Of a stretch of 64,000 bases of DNA, positions 53,577-61,652 are shown one piece after another. The position numbers were made by a program, and so were the translations under genes. Source of the DNA: Methylopumilus sp009926035 (GTDB taxonomy: Bacteria > Pseudomonadota > Gammaproteobacteria > Burkholderiales > Methylophilaceae); contig JBEANL010000002.1 of the NCBI GenBank assembly GCA_041165405.1, positions 1-64,000 of the forward strand. The letters run 5' to 3'. The notes under the pieces were generated by a model that saw only the letters and a list, made by a program, of their open reading frames with translations, ran no database searches and had not been told where the DNA came from. How positions within the stretch are numbered: position 1 is the stretch's first letter; every line of letters begins with the position of its first letter.

Positions 53577-53831
53577 ATGGATAATCAAAAAAATACAATT
53601 TGGTGGAAAAATGGATATATGTGGCTTATTTTAGGCGGACCATTGCTAGTTGTGATCGCTTCATTCGTTACTTATTATTTAGCTGTAACGAGACCCGATA
53701 CAGTGATTGATAACTACTATCAAAAAGGAATTGAGATCAATAAAACGATGAGTGAAGAAAGAGATCCTATGGCGCCTGCAACCCAAGCTCGCAATCATGC
53801 GCAAACGGGCATTAAACCGAAATCACATTAA
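53577..53831 (+). CDS. ccoH: cbb3 oxidase assembly protein, FixH/CcoH family
   Basis: Short membrane protein of 84 residues needed for stable cbb3 assembly. The ATG at 53577 is chosen because an AAGGAT ribosome-binding site lies just before it; the frame also opens upstream within ccoG. It has WWKNGYMWLILGGPLLVVIASFVTYY with one membrane helix and VIDNYYQKGIEINKT, which are the FixH hallmarks. The protein is shorter than alphaproteobacterial FixH, as in other betaproteobacteria. Confidence 0.9.
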   Translation: MDNQKNTIWWKNGYMWLILGGPLLVVIASFVTYYLAVTRPDTVIDNYYQKGIEINKTMSEERDPMAPATQARNHAQTGIKPKSH

Positions 53832-54679
53832 TAGCTGACAGTAGTTGTAATATTGAGACTACGTAATTCTTTTGCAATATTTTGAAGAATTTCTTCATCA
53901 ATACGACCCAAGTTTTTAGCTTGAGGTTGTAAAGAAGGCCTTGCTAAGCCATAAAGATGAACACCTTGAATAATACTTTTTACTTCATTGATTAATTCTA
54001 CATAGGCATCAATGTCTTTTTTGCTTGGGCCTTTGCCATCAATAGTAAAAATACAAGTTTGTATAAAAGTTGGACAAACGTTTGCACTATTTTTGAGGCG
54101 CTCCAGTATTTGAGAGGGTTTTAGATTCACTTGATTAATTGTCTTAATACTTTCTTCAGTAGCTGCGTCTACTTTAAACCAAACTTCACCATTCATTTCT
54201 TTTAGCATTCCAACACTTTTAATTACAGAGGTTTGATGCATCAAACTCCCATTGGTAATGAGTCGTATTTTAATTTTATGAAGTAAATTAAATTCACTTA
54301 GAATCTTTTTAACAATTGAAATAACTTCTGGAAATTCATTCGCACTCGTCGGCTCGCCATTACCTGAAAATGCAATATCTTTTAAATGACGATCTTCGAG
54401 AGATACATTTTTTTCCATGTAATCACCATGAATAATTTCATTAAGAAAAAAACGTAACTCTTGTTCAAGTACATCTAATTCAATAGGCGGTGGTGTACCA
54501 CGCGTGAGATTAGGTATCTCACAATATATACATTGCCAATTACAGGCGTTATTCACATTTAAGTTAACGCCAATCGACAAGCCACCTGCGCGCCTTGAAA
54601 TGACTGAGTAAATATATTTGAGGCCGCTCAATTCTCGGCTGTGATCATGAATACTAAGATATTGTTTAGATACGCTCAT
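53828..54679 (-). CDS. Radical SAM protein of unknown function
   Basis: The 283 residues carry the radical SAM cluster motif C-x3-C-x2-C in NACNWQCIYCEIPN near residue 50 and the FSGNGEPTSANEFPEV motif near residue 110, typical of the MoaA/NirJ-like and TYW1-like groups. No C-terminal auxiliary-cluster cysteines are obvious. It converges on ccoH by a 4-bp overlap and lies 12 bp after fnr on the same strand, so it is probably cotranscribed with fnr. I do not assign a reaction; a role in oxygen-responsive metabolism or tRNA modification is possible. Confidence 0.85.
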   Translation of the reverse strand: MSVSKQYLSIHDHSRELSGLKYIYSVISRRAGGLSIGVNLNVNNACNWQCIYCEIPNLTRGTPPPIELDVLEQELRFFLNEIIHGDYMEKNVSLEDRHLKDIAFSGNGEPTSANEFPEVISIVKKILSEFNLLHKIKIRLITNGSLMHQTSVIKSVGMLKEMNGEVWFKVDAATEESIKTINQVNLKPSQILERLKNSANVCPTFIQTCIFTIDGKGPSKKDIDAYVELINEVKSIIQGVHLYGLARPSLQPQAKNLGRIDEEILQNIAKELRSLNITTTVSY

Positions 54680-54691
54680 GTATTGAGCTTT

Positions 54692-55411
54692 TTAATTGCA
54701 GTTAGGTGATTTAACAAGTTGCTTTAATGCGTCTGGTTTTAAAATTTTAATATGACGTTGCTTAACTTCAATAATGCCTTCTTCACTATATTTTGAAAAA
54801 GTACGACTGACCGTTTCAAGTTTAAGACCTAAATAACTTCCAATTTCTTCACGTGACATTCTTAAAATGAATTCGGATTGTGATTGTCCTCGGGCAAAAA
54901 GTCTTTGAATGAGATTTACTAAAAAGTTAGCGAGCCTTTCTTCTGCTGACATGTTTCCAAGAAGCATCATCATGCCGTTTTCGCGAACAATTTCACGACT
55001 CATAATTTTATGAACGTGTTTTTGTAGCACTGGAAACTCTCTGGATAAATCTTCAATGTGATCAAAAGGCATCACACAGACTTCAGCATCTTCTAGAGCA
55101 ACAGCGTTGCATGTGTGATGATCATTCACAATGCCATCGAGGCCTATAATTTCTCCGGCCATTTGAAAGCCTGTAACTTGTTCGCGCCCATCTTCTGACG
55201 CTACAGAAGTCTTAAAAAAACCTGTACGAATAGCATAAAGAGAAGTAAACGTTTCCCCATTTTCAAAGAGCAAGTCACCTTGTTTAATTTTTTTACGCGT
55301 TGTGACAACTTCATCAAGTTTATGCATATCATTTTGATCAAAACCAACGGGCATACAGAGCTCGCGAAGATTACAACTTGAACAGGCAACTTTGAATGTT
55401 TCAGCTTTCAT
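54692..55411 (-). CDS. fnr: Oxygen-sensing transcription regulator FNR (ANR type)
   Basis: Crp/Fnr-family regulator of 239 residues. The [4Fe-4S] ligands are Cys10, Cys13, Cys19 and Cys112 (AEVCVMPF), aligned with the four cysteines of E. coli FNR. A cyclic-nucleotide-type beta roll (about residues 30-130), a dimerisation helix and a C-terminal HTH follow. The recognition helix contains ETVSR, the E-x-x-S-R signature that reads TTGAT half-sites. It is divergent from hemN across a 120-bp gap with an FNR site, so autoregulation is likely. Sites in the surrounding operons fit it as their regulator. Confidence 0.96.
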   Translation of the reverse strand: MKAETFKVACSSCNLRELCMPVGFDQNDMHKLDEVVTTRKKIKQGDLLFENGETFTSLYAIRTGFFKTSVASEDGREQVTGFQMAGEIIGLDGIVNDHHTCNAVALEDAEVCVMPFDHIEDLSREFPVLQKHVHKIMSREIVRENGMMMLLGNMSAEERLANFLVNLIQRLFARGQSQSEFILRMSREEIGSYLGLKLETVSRTFSKYSEEGIIEVKQRHIKILKPDALKQLVKSPNCN

Positions 55412-55481
55412 CGAAAAATTACTTATGTTTTAAAGCGTTTAGTGTAGCTTATTCATCAATCTATGAATAGATGAAGTCTTT

Positions 55482-55495
55482 TTGATGTACGTCAA
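55482..55495. promoter_or_regulatory. FNR-type operator between fnr and hemN
   Basis: TTGATGTACGTCAA matches the FNR palindrome at 9 of 10 positions. Its centre is about 43 bp before the hemN ATG and 77 bp before the fnr ATG. A TAGATT on the minus strand at 55458-55463 fits a -10 for fnr at the class II distance. Confidence 0.75.
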
Positions 55496-55531
55496 AGATA
55501 GCAATTTAGGCTTATGGCACAGTAATGTCCT

Positions 55532-56950
55532 ATGGATACTGATGTCAAAAAAAATAGAGATCAAAAATTAGGTTTGACACCTATTACAACTTCACTTTTG
55601 CAAAAATTTGACGTCAATGGGCCAAGATATACTTCATATCCGACTGCAGATCGCTTTGTAGAAGCTTTTACTGAAAACGCTTATAAAGAAGCGCTAGAGC
55701 AAAGACGATTACATCCAATTAATCAACCTTTGTCGATTTATGTTCATATTCCTTTTTGTGAGTCGCTTTGTTTTTACTGTGCTTGCAATAAAATCGTCAC
55801 TAAACATCATGAACGTTCTCGCGAATACTTAGATTATTTGAAAAAAGAAATTGATTTACATCTCGATTATTTAGGTCAAAAACAAGTTGTGAGTCAGCTT
55901 CATCTTGGTGGCGGTTCACCTACATTTTTTTCAGATGAAGAAATCAAAGAACTATTTAATAAACTTAAAGAAGTTTTTGTATTCAGCTCTCAAGGGGAAT
56001 ATTCGATTGAAGTAGATCCTAGAACGGTCGATAGTAAGCGTTTAAAAAGATTAAAAGAAATTGGTTTTAATCGCTTAAGTTTTGGTGTGCAGGATTTTAA
56101 TCCTGATGTGCAAAAAGCCGTTCATCGAGTACAGCCATTTGATCAAGTAGTTTCTCTCATGAACGACGCTCATGAAGATGGTTATGAATCCATTAATATG
56201 GATTTAATTTATGGATTGCCACTTCAAACACCTGAAACATTTAATGAAACCTTAGATCAAGTGATTAGCTTAAAACCTGATCGAATTGCTTTATATGCTT
56301 ATGCGCATTTACCTCAGCGCTTTAAGCCTCAGCGACGCATTCATGAAGACGATATTCCCCCTGCAAAAAATAAGATTACTATGTTGTCGTTGGCTATCGA
56401 AAAATTTCTTGAAAATGGTTATATCTATGTAGGTATGGACCATTTTGCTTTGCCAACAGATAGTTTAGCCATTGCAAAAAGACAAGGAAGATTGCATCGA
56501 AATTTCCAAGGCTATAGTACACAACCTGATTGCGACATTATTGCATTAGGTGTTTCAGCAATTGGACGTGTTGGAGCTAATTACAATCAAAATGCAAAAG
56601 AACTTGAAGATTATTATGATCATCTTAATCATAGACGCTTTCCAATTATTAAAGGATTAGCACTTTCAAAAGATGATATCGTGCGACGTGCTGTCATTAT
56701 GGAAATAATGTGTCAGGGTCGATTGGATTACCAATCAATTGAATTGGCTTATTTAATTAACTTCAAAGAATATTTTTCATCTGAAATGAATCTTCTTCGA
56801 AATTTTCAAGAAAAAGATTTTATCGACTTAGATGATTCAGGTATTCAAGTGACAGATACAGGCTGGTTTTTTGTACGTGCAATTGCTATGATTTTTGATC
56901 GATACTTACAATTGGATCAAAATCGCACGCGGTTTTCTAAAATTCTTTAA
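55532..56950 (+). CDS. hemN: Oxygen-independent coproporphyrinogen III oxidase
   Basis: Radical SAM enzyme forming protoporphyrinogen IX without oxygen. The 472 residues are full HemN length. The cluster motif HIPFCESLCFYCACNK is near residue 70, preceded by YTSYPTADRF, whose presence separates HemN from HemW. GGGSPTF and the DLIYGLPLQT segment follow. It is placed beside fnr and behind an FNR site, consistent with induction at low oxygen. Its stop codon shares a base with the next start. Confidence 0.96.
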   Translation: MDTDVKKNRDQKLGLTPITTSLLQKFDVNGPRYTSYPTADRFVEAFTENAYKEALEQRRLHPINQPLSIYVHIPFCESLCFYCACNKIVTKHHERSREYLDYLKKEIDLHLDYLGQKQVVSQLHLGGGSPTFFSDEEIKELFNKLKEVFVFSSQGEYSIEVDPRTVDSKRLKRLKEIGFNRLSFGVQDFNPDVQKAVHRVQPFDQVVSLMNDAHEDGYESINMDLIYGLPLQTPETFNETLDQVISLKPDRIALYAYAHLPQRFKPQRRIHEDDIPPAKNKITMLSLAIEKFLENGYIYVGMDHFALPTDSLAIAKRQGRLHRNFQGYSTQPDCDIIALGVSAIGRVGANYNQNAKELEDYYDHLNHRRFPIIKGLALSKDDIVRRAVIMEIMCQGRLDYQSIELAYLINFKEYFSSEMNLLRNFQEKDFIDLDDSGIQVTDTGWFFVRAIAMIFDRYLQLDQNRTRFSKIL

Positions 56951-57618
56951 TGTTTTTTCAATTCTCAGTTTTTTTATCAACTTTTTTTATGGGGTTGATG
57001 GGCGGCCCACATTGTATCGCTATGTGCGGAGCGCCATGTGCTGCAATTAGTGCACAAGGACCTCGGCAGATTGTGAAATTTCACTTAGGTCGCATTTTAG
57101 GTTACGGCATCTTAGGTGGTATCGCAGCTTATTCTGTGAATAATCTAGCTTGGTTTTCAAATCAAACGATGTCGCTTCATCCTATCTGGACATTTTTTCA
57201 TGGCATTATTTTTGTATTGGGTTTTGTGATGTTGCTTTATGCAAAGCAACCTCAATGGATTGATCATATGGGTAAATCTATTTGGAATAAAATACAAAAA
57301 ATTTCTAAAACGTTAAGAAGTAGTTTTTTATTAGGATTGCTCTGGTCTTTCATGCCATGCGGACTTTTGTATTCCGCATTGCTTGTTGCAGCTCTTACTT
57401 TAAATATTTTAAATGGCTTTCTTTCTATGATGTTTTTTGCATTAGGCACAAGTATCTCTCTAATAGTGAGCCCAATCATTTGGTTAAAGATAAAAAATGG
57501 AAAATTATGGCTCAATGAAATACAAGGAATGCGTATAGCAGGGTTACTTCTTATGATTGCTGCATCTTGGGCAATCTGGATGGATTTAATTCATCCCATG
57601 AAATTATGGTGCCAATAA
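56950..57618 (+). CDS. SafE/UreH-like membrane protein of the cbb3 neighbourhood
   Basis: The 222 residues form about six membrane helices. The GLMGGPHCIAMCGAPCAA motif near residue 15 and SFMPCGLLYSALLVAA near residue 135 mark the sulfite-exporter TauE/SafE (UreH-like, DsbD_2) family found next to cco and fnr genes in many proteobacteria. The conserved Cys-Pro and His-Cys-Met residues suggest copper or thiol chemistry in oxidase maturation, but the role is not established. It is translationally coupled to hemN. Confidence 0.88.
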   Translation: MFFQFSVFLSTFFMGLMGGPHCIAMCGAPCAAISAQGPRQIVKFHLGRILGYGILGGIAAYSVNNLAWFSNQTMSLHPIWTFFHGIIFVLGFVMLLYAKQPQWIDHMGKSIWNKIQKISKTLRSSFLLGLLWSFMPCGLLYSALLVAALTLNILNGFLSMMFFALGTSISLIVSPIIWLKIKNGKLWLNEIQGMRIAGLLLMIAASWAIWMDLIHPMKLWCQ

Positions 57619-57646
57619 AAAACCCCTACGTTTGAAGGCAGGGGTT
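57617..57646 (-). terminator. Terminator of the ompW-like gene
   Basis: A 7-bp stem AACCCCT/AGGGGTT (57621-57627 and 57640-57646) is followed, on the minus strand, by a T-run (57617-57622). It lies between the convergent hemN-safE pair and ompW. Confidence 0.75.
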
Positions 57647-57682
57647 CAAGGAAAATGCTAGTGGACCTAGCATTATTTACTA

Positions 57683-58303
57683 CTAGAATTTCTTACCAAT
57701 ACCAAAGCTTACAACCCATGGGTCAACGTCAAGATCGTCAATTTTTGAAGTCGTATTGACGTCTGTGCTAAACCAGATTTTCTTCACATCAAAGTTGACT
57801 AACCATTTGTTTTGGAGATTGTAATCGACACCTGCTTGAAGTGCTGGACCAAACATATTTCTATCAACGGTAATGCCTGTCGTACTTAAATTTAAATTTC
57901 TATCTATCGCTCTGATATAGGACAAACCTGCTCCAACATAAGGGTCAACTGTTTGATCAGGATTAAAATGCCATTGTGCAGTTAATGTCGGAGGCAGGAG
58001 ATTAATACTACCTAATTTGCTTACAGATCCATCATTTGCAATTGCATTTACATCATGTCTTGTACCTGTAGCCAAAATAAGTTCAGCAGCTATATTTTTT
58101 GTAAAATAGTATGAGAAGTCAATTTCTGGAATTGTATTGCTATCGACTTCTAATTTTTGGTATCCACTTAAATTAAGATGACTTGATTCGTCAGGTGCAA
58201 TGTGAGTTGCTCTTAAACGAACAACCACATCACCCTTTTCAGCAAAAGATAGGGCTGGTGCCATTAAGCCAGCAACTAAAATGGCAATGAGTGATTTTTT
58301 CAT
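57683..58303 (-). CDS. ompW: OmpW family outer-membrane protein
   Basis: Eight-stranded beta-barrel porin of 206 residues. A signal peptide (about residues 1-21, cleavage after SFA) precedes VVVRLRATHIAPDESS, and the family features ATGTRHDV, LPPTLTAQWHF, VDPYVGAGLSYI and a C-terminal FGIGKKF ending in phenylalanine are present. An exact FNR palindrome with a correctly spaced -10 lies upstream; ompW is FNR-controlled in E. coli as well. The substrate is unknown but small hydrophobic compounds are proposed for the family. Confidence 0.93.
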   Translation of the reverse strand: MKKSLIAILVAGLMAPALSFAEKGDVVVRLRATHIAPDESSHLNLSGYQKLEVDSNTIPEIDFSYYFTKNIAAELILATGTRHDVNAIANDGSVSKLGSINLLPPTLTAQWHFNPDQTVDPYVGAGLSYIRAIDRNLNLSTTGITVDRNMFGPALQAGVDYNLQNKWLVNFDVKKIWFSTDVNTTSKIDDLDVDPWVVSFGIGKKF

Positions 58304-58329
58304 AATATTTCCCTATTAATAACAGGGTA

Positions 58330-58371
58330 ATTTTATGGTTTATAAGAGAAGAAAGACTTGATGTAGATCAA
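58330..58371 (-). promoter_or_regulatory. FNR-dependent class II promoter of ompW
   Basis: TTGATGTAGATCAA (58358-58371) matches the FNR consensus at all 10 conserved positions. On the minus strand TAAAAT (58330-58335) lies with its centre 32 bp from the operator centre, the spacing of a class II activated promoter (operator at -41.5). Transcription would begin near 58323, about 20 nt before the ATG. Confidence 0.85.
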
Positions 58372-58378
58372 ATCAAAG

Positions 58379-58798
58379 CTATTTAAGGGAATTGAGACGA
58401 TCTCGTAACAGGGATAAGTCATAACCTGCATTTTGAGTTTTACTCAAAATATCATCAATAGGTAATGTTTTTGCATGAGACAGAGCCCAAAGTGTTGAAC
58501 ATCTTGTACCTGTTCGACAATAAGCAAAAACAGGTTTTTGGGCTACTTCAAAGTAACAGCCAAATTGAGCAATGTCAGCATCTGAAATTTGTCCGCCCAC
58601 GACAGGCTGATGAATGGCTTTTATACCTAAATTTTGAGCTTCTTTTTCGATGATTGAAAAAGCTAGCTGGCCCTCAGACTCTTGGTCAGGACGATTGCAA
58701 AAAATAGTTTTGTAGCCTTGGGCATGAATTTCTTTTAAGTCTTCGATCGTAATTTGATCAGAGACAGTGAGTTCGTTATTTATTTTTGCAAATTTCAT
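58379..58798 (-). CDS. TIGR01244 family beta-lactamase-hydrolase-like phosphatase/sulfurtransferase domain
   Basis: The 139 residues match the TIGR01244 (DUF442) family: SDQITIEDLKEIHAQGYKT, NRPDQESEGQ and the phosphatase-like loop AYCRTGTRCSTLWAL with the catalytic cysteine near residue 111. Members resemble dual-specificity phosphatases and are sometimes fused to Blh sulfur dioxygenase-like domains, but this one stands alone. It lies 9 bp after hemW and ends 7 bp before the ompW operator. Confidence 0.88.
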   Translation of the reverse strand: MKFAKINNELTVSDQITIEDLKEIHAQGYKTIFCNRPDQESEGQLAFSIIEKEAQNLGIKAIHQPVVGGQISDADIAQFGCYFEVAQKPVFAYCRTGTRCSTLWALSHAKTLPIDDILSKTQNAGYDLSLLRDRLNSLK

Positions 58799-58807
58799 AA
58801 CTTCATT

Positions 58808-59977
58808 CTACTTTAAAAAAATGCCTAGTAGGTCATTTAAGAATTGCTGACCCAAAACTGTTGGCTTAATCACTTCGTGATCTATGCTAATTAATTTTTT
58901 ATCTATCGCAGTTTTAAGTTCTTTATCAATAGATGAAATAATTAACCCAGTTTTTTCTTCAAAACTTTGAATAGTAAATCCATCAATCAGGCGTAAATGA
59001 TTCATCATAAATTCAAAAGCCAAATCATTATCATGAATGATGGTTTCTGACTCAATCATATTTTGTGAATTTACTTTTTCCATATATTGTTTTGGATTCT
59101 TGTAGCGACTCTCCCGTGTCATTTTGTCATGAAATGAAAGTTTGCTATGAGCGCCTGCGCCTATACCTAAGTAATCTCCAAATTGCCAATAATTCAAATT
59201 GTGCTGACATTGTGATTTAGGTTTTGCAAAAGCAGATATTTCATAATGTTTATAACCATTTTCACCTAAAATAGTTTCAATAGTTTCTTGCATCACAGCG
59301 CTCTCATCATCTAAAGGTAATTGAGGAGGATGCTTAAAAAATAAAGTATTTGGTTCTATGGTTAAATGGTAAAAAGATAAATGCCGTGTATTAAAAGAAG
59401 TTGCCGTTTTGGCATCATCTATCGCTTCATCTAATGTTTGATGAGGTAATGCGTACATTAAATCTAAATTCACTTCATCAAAATGATGCATCGCAATTTC
59501 AATACCTTTTTTAGCTTCTTGACTATTGTGAATGCGACCCAATGATTTGAGATGCATATCATTGAATGATTGAATACCAAGGGAAACTCTTGTCACACCA
59601 GCGTCTTTATAGCCTTCAAAGTGATTGGTATCAATCGTGCCTGGATTGGCTTCAAGTGTAATTTCAGCATCATATAAGATGGGCGTGAGTGCACGCACTT
59701 GACTTAAAATTTTGTGAATACCTTTCCCACTAAAAAGACTTGGTGTCCCACCACCAAAAAAAATCGAATGAATTTTTCTACCCCAAATTTTAGGTAGCGA
59801 GTATTCAAGATCTTTAATAAGTGCATCCACATAGATAGATTCCATGTCAGTAAAGTTTTGCTTTTCTTTATGTTCATGTGAATTGAAATCACAGTAGGGA
59901 CATTTTTTTACACACCAAGGAATGTGAATATAAAGCGAAAGCGGGGGTGGAATAGTGAGTCTTGAAGTTTGACTCAT
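58808..59977 (-). CDS. hemW: Haem chaperone HemW (radical SAM family)
   Basis: HemN-like protein that inserts haem into membrane respiratory enzymes and does not oxidise coproporphyrinogen. The 389 residues begin SLYIHIPWCVKKCPYCDFNSH, with C-x3-C-x2-C followed by Asp-Phe as in HemW, and not the CNK of HemN. It lacks the HemN N-terminal extension. The rdgB-hemW neighbourhood is common in proteobacteria. The window thus has one true HemN and one HemW. Confidence 0.95.
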   Translation of the reverse strand: MSQTSRLTIPPPLSLYIHIPWCVKKCPYCDFNSHEHKEKQNFTDMESIYVDALIKDLEYSLPKIWGRKIHSIFFGGGTPSLFSGKGIHKILSQVRALTPILYDAEITLEANPGTIDTNHFEGYKDAGVTRVSLGIQSFNDMHLKSLGRIHNSQEAKKGIEIAMHHFDEVNLDLMYALPHQTLDEAIDDAKTATSFNTRHLSFYHLTIEPNTLFFKHPPQLPLDDESAVMQETIETILGENGYKHYEISAFAKPKSQCQHNLNYWQFGDYLGIGAGAHSKLSFHDKMTRESRYKNPKQYMEKVNSQNMIESETIIHDNDLAFEFMMNHLRLIDGFTIQSFEEKTGLIISSIDKELKTAIDKKLISIDHEVIKPTVLGQQFLNDLLGIFLK

Positions 59978-59984
59978 AGACGAT

Positions 59985-60212
59985 TTACTTATTTTTTAAA
60001 TAAGGATTAATAAGATCATCAACCATTTGATGAAGCACTTCTTTCATTTGCTTTTCTGAAACTTCCATTAATAAACCATCTTCAATAGCATCTTGAGAAA
60101 GCTGTTTTAGTTCATCAAAATTTTCTTTCATCACCTTAATTTTTTCTGTACATGACACGACTGTTTCGTCATCACGAACCCAAATAGGCCATTTATTTTT
60201 TGATTTATCCAT
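59985..60212 (-). CDS. Small conserved-looking protein of unknown function
   Basis: A 75-residue soluble protein, MDKSKNKWPIWVRDDETVVSCTEK at the start, then a mostly helical charged region (KVMKENFDELKQLSQDAIEDGLLM) and a C-terminal EKQMKEVLHQMVDDLINPYLK. It overlaps rdgB by 8 bp and precedes hemW by 7 bp, so it is part of the rph-rdgB-orf-hemW operon. I do not recognise the family. The tight overlaps and clean composition support a real gene. Confidence 0.75.
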   Translation of the reverse strand: MDKSKNKWPIWVRDDETVVSCTEKIKVMKENFDELKQLSQDAIEDGLLMEVSEKQMKEVLHQMVDDLINPYLKNK

Positions 60213-60801
60213 AAATCTGATTTAGTTTTAATTTAAGTTTTTGTAATGCTTGTCCACGATGACTAATTCTGTTTTTAATATCTGAAGATAATTCTGCCAC
60301 AGCTTTTTCAGTCATATGATCTAAAAATAAAGGATCATAACCAAAACCACCGGAACCACGAGGTACTTTTAGAATTTCTCCATGCCAAATACCTTCAACA
60401 ATAATGGGTTCCGGATCAAATTCATGTTTTACAAAAACAATGACACATGTGTAATGTGCTTTTCGGTTTAATTCGTTTTCTAAACTTTTTAAAAGTTTTT
60501 CATTATTTTTTTGATCTGATGAAGGCTCACCTGCATACCGAGCAGATAAAACACCTGGTTTACCATCAAGCGCATCGACACAGATGCCTGAATCATCCGC
60601 AATTGCAGGAAGTTTTGATAAACGGCTTGCATGCCTTGCTTTAGTAAGTGCATTTTCAACGAATGTATGAAAAGGCTCTTCAGCTGCTTCAATTTTAAAG
60701 TGTGATTGAGGCAGTATCTCAACGTTCATATCATCCAAAATCGACTGAATTTCGATGAGTTTTTTGGCATTGCTTGTTGCAATGACGATTTGTTTCTTCA
60801 T
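60205..60801 (-). CDS. rdgB: XTP/dITP pyrophosphatase (Ham1 family)
   Basis: Removes non-canonical purine nucleotides such as ITP and XTP. The 198 residues begin KKQIVIATSNAKKLIEIQSIL with the family's T-x-N-x-x-K motif. LPAIADDSGICVDALDGKPGVLSARYAG and GGFGYDPLFL are diagnostic. It is 4 bp downstream of rph, the usual pair. Confidence 0.97.
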   Translation of the reverse strand: MKKQIVIATSNAKKLIEIQSILDDMNVEILPQSHFKIEAAEEPFHTFVENALTKARHASRLSKLPAIADDSGICVDALDGKPGVLSARYAGEPSSDQKNNEKLLKSLENELNRKAHYTCVIVFVKHEFDPEPIIVEGIWHGEILKVPRGSGGFGYDPLFLDHMTEKAVAELSSDIKNRISHRGQALQKLKLKLNQIYG

Positions 60802-60805
60802 GAAA

Positions 60806-61519
60806 TTACTTTAAAACGTTTTTTTGTAATTGAATAAGTTCTTTGATGCCTTCTGCTGCAAGATCAGACATTTGATCCATCATCTCGCGAGAAAAAGGGG
60901 TGCCTTCGGCAGTACCTTGAATTTCCACAAAACCACCTGAGCCTGTCATCACAATATTCATATCTGTGTCGCAAATTGAATCTTCCGAATAATCTAAATC
61001 TAATAAAGGCTTTCCTTCATGAAGGCCGACAGATATAGCTGCCACAGCATCAATCAAGGGGGATTCGGAAATGAGCTTTTGATTCATTAAATGCGAAATC
61101 GCATCGTGAACCGCGACATAAGCCCCTGTGATACTTGCAGTGCGGGTCCCACCGTCAGCTTGAATCACATCACAATCAATTTGAATCGTGCGTTCACCAA
61201 GTTTTTTTAAATCAATAATGGCTCTTAAGCTTCGTCCAATAAGACGTTGAATTTCTTGAGTCCGACCCGATTGTTTTCCACGCGCAGCTTCACGATCCAT
61301 TCTAGATCCTGTTGATCTTGGAAGCATCCCATATTCCGCTGTGATCCAACCTTGATTTTGGCCCTTTAAAAAAGAAGGTACTTTTTCATCAATACTTGCA
61401 GTGCATAACACATGGGTATCACCAAATTTAATTAAGACAGAACCTTCAGCATGTTTTGTGTAATGCCTAATAATTTCAACCGGTCTTAATTGGTTGTGAG
61501 CGCGTTGATTTAATCTCAT
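60806..61519 (-). CDS. rph: Ribonuclease PH
   Basis: Phosphorolytic 3'-to-5' exoribonuclease that trims tRNA precursors. The start is set at the ATG at 61519 (237 residues, MRLNQRAHNQLRPV), which matches the family N-terminus and lies 8 nt after an AGGA. A TTG at 61534 and an ATG at 61525 are in frame but fit the ribosome-binding site less well. Conserved parts include GWITAEYGMLPRSTGSR, IQIDCDVIQADGGTRTASI and GSGGFVEIQGTAEG. It is divergent from yicC. Confidence 0.96.
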   Translation of the reverse strand: MRLNQRAHNQLRPVEIIRHYTKHAEGSVLIKFGDTHVLCTASIDEKVPSFLKGQNQGWITAEYGMLPRSTGSRMDREAARGKQSGRTQEIQRLIGRSLRAIIDLKKLGERTIQIDCDVIQADGGTRTASITGAYVAVHDAISHLMNQKLISESPLIDAVAAISVGLHEGKPLLDLDYSEDSICDTDMNIVMTGSGGFVEIQGTAEGTPFSREMMDQMSDLAAEGIKELIQLQKNVLK

Positions 61520-61652
61520 GATCATCTTCCTCAATAGAAGTCATCATTATAAGCTAGCTTTAATTGATTGATATCTTGTCATTTAAAGGTTTTAGTCGCA
61601 AATGCAACTATAGATTGATAAAATGAACCTTAAACATTGAATTGGATACCTT

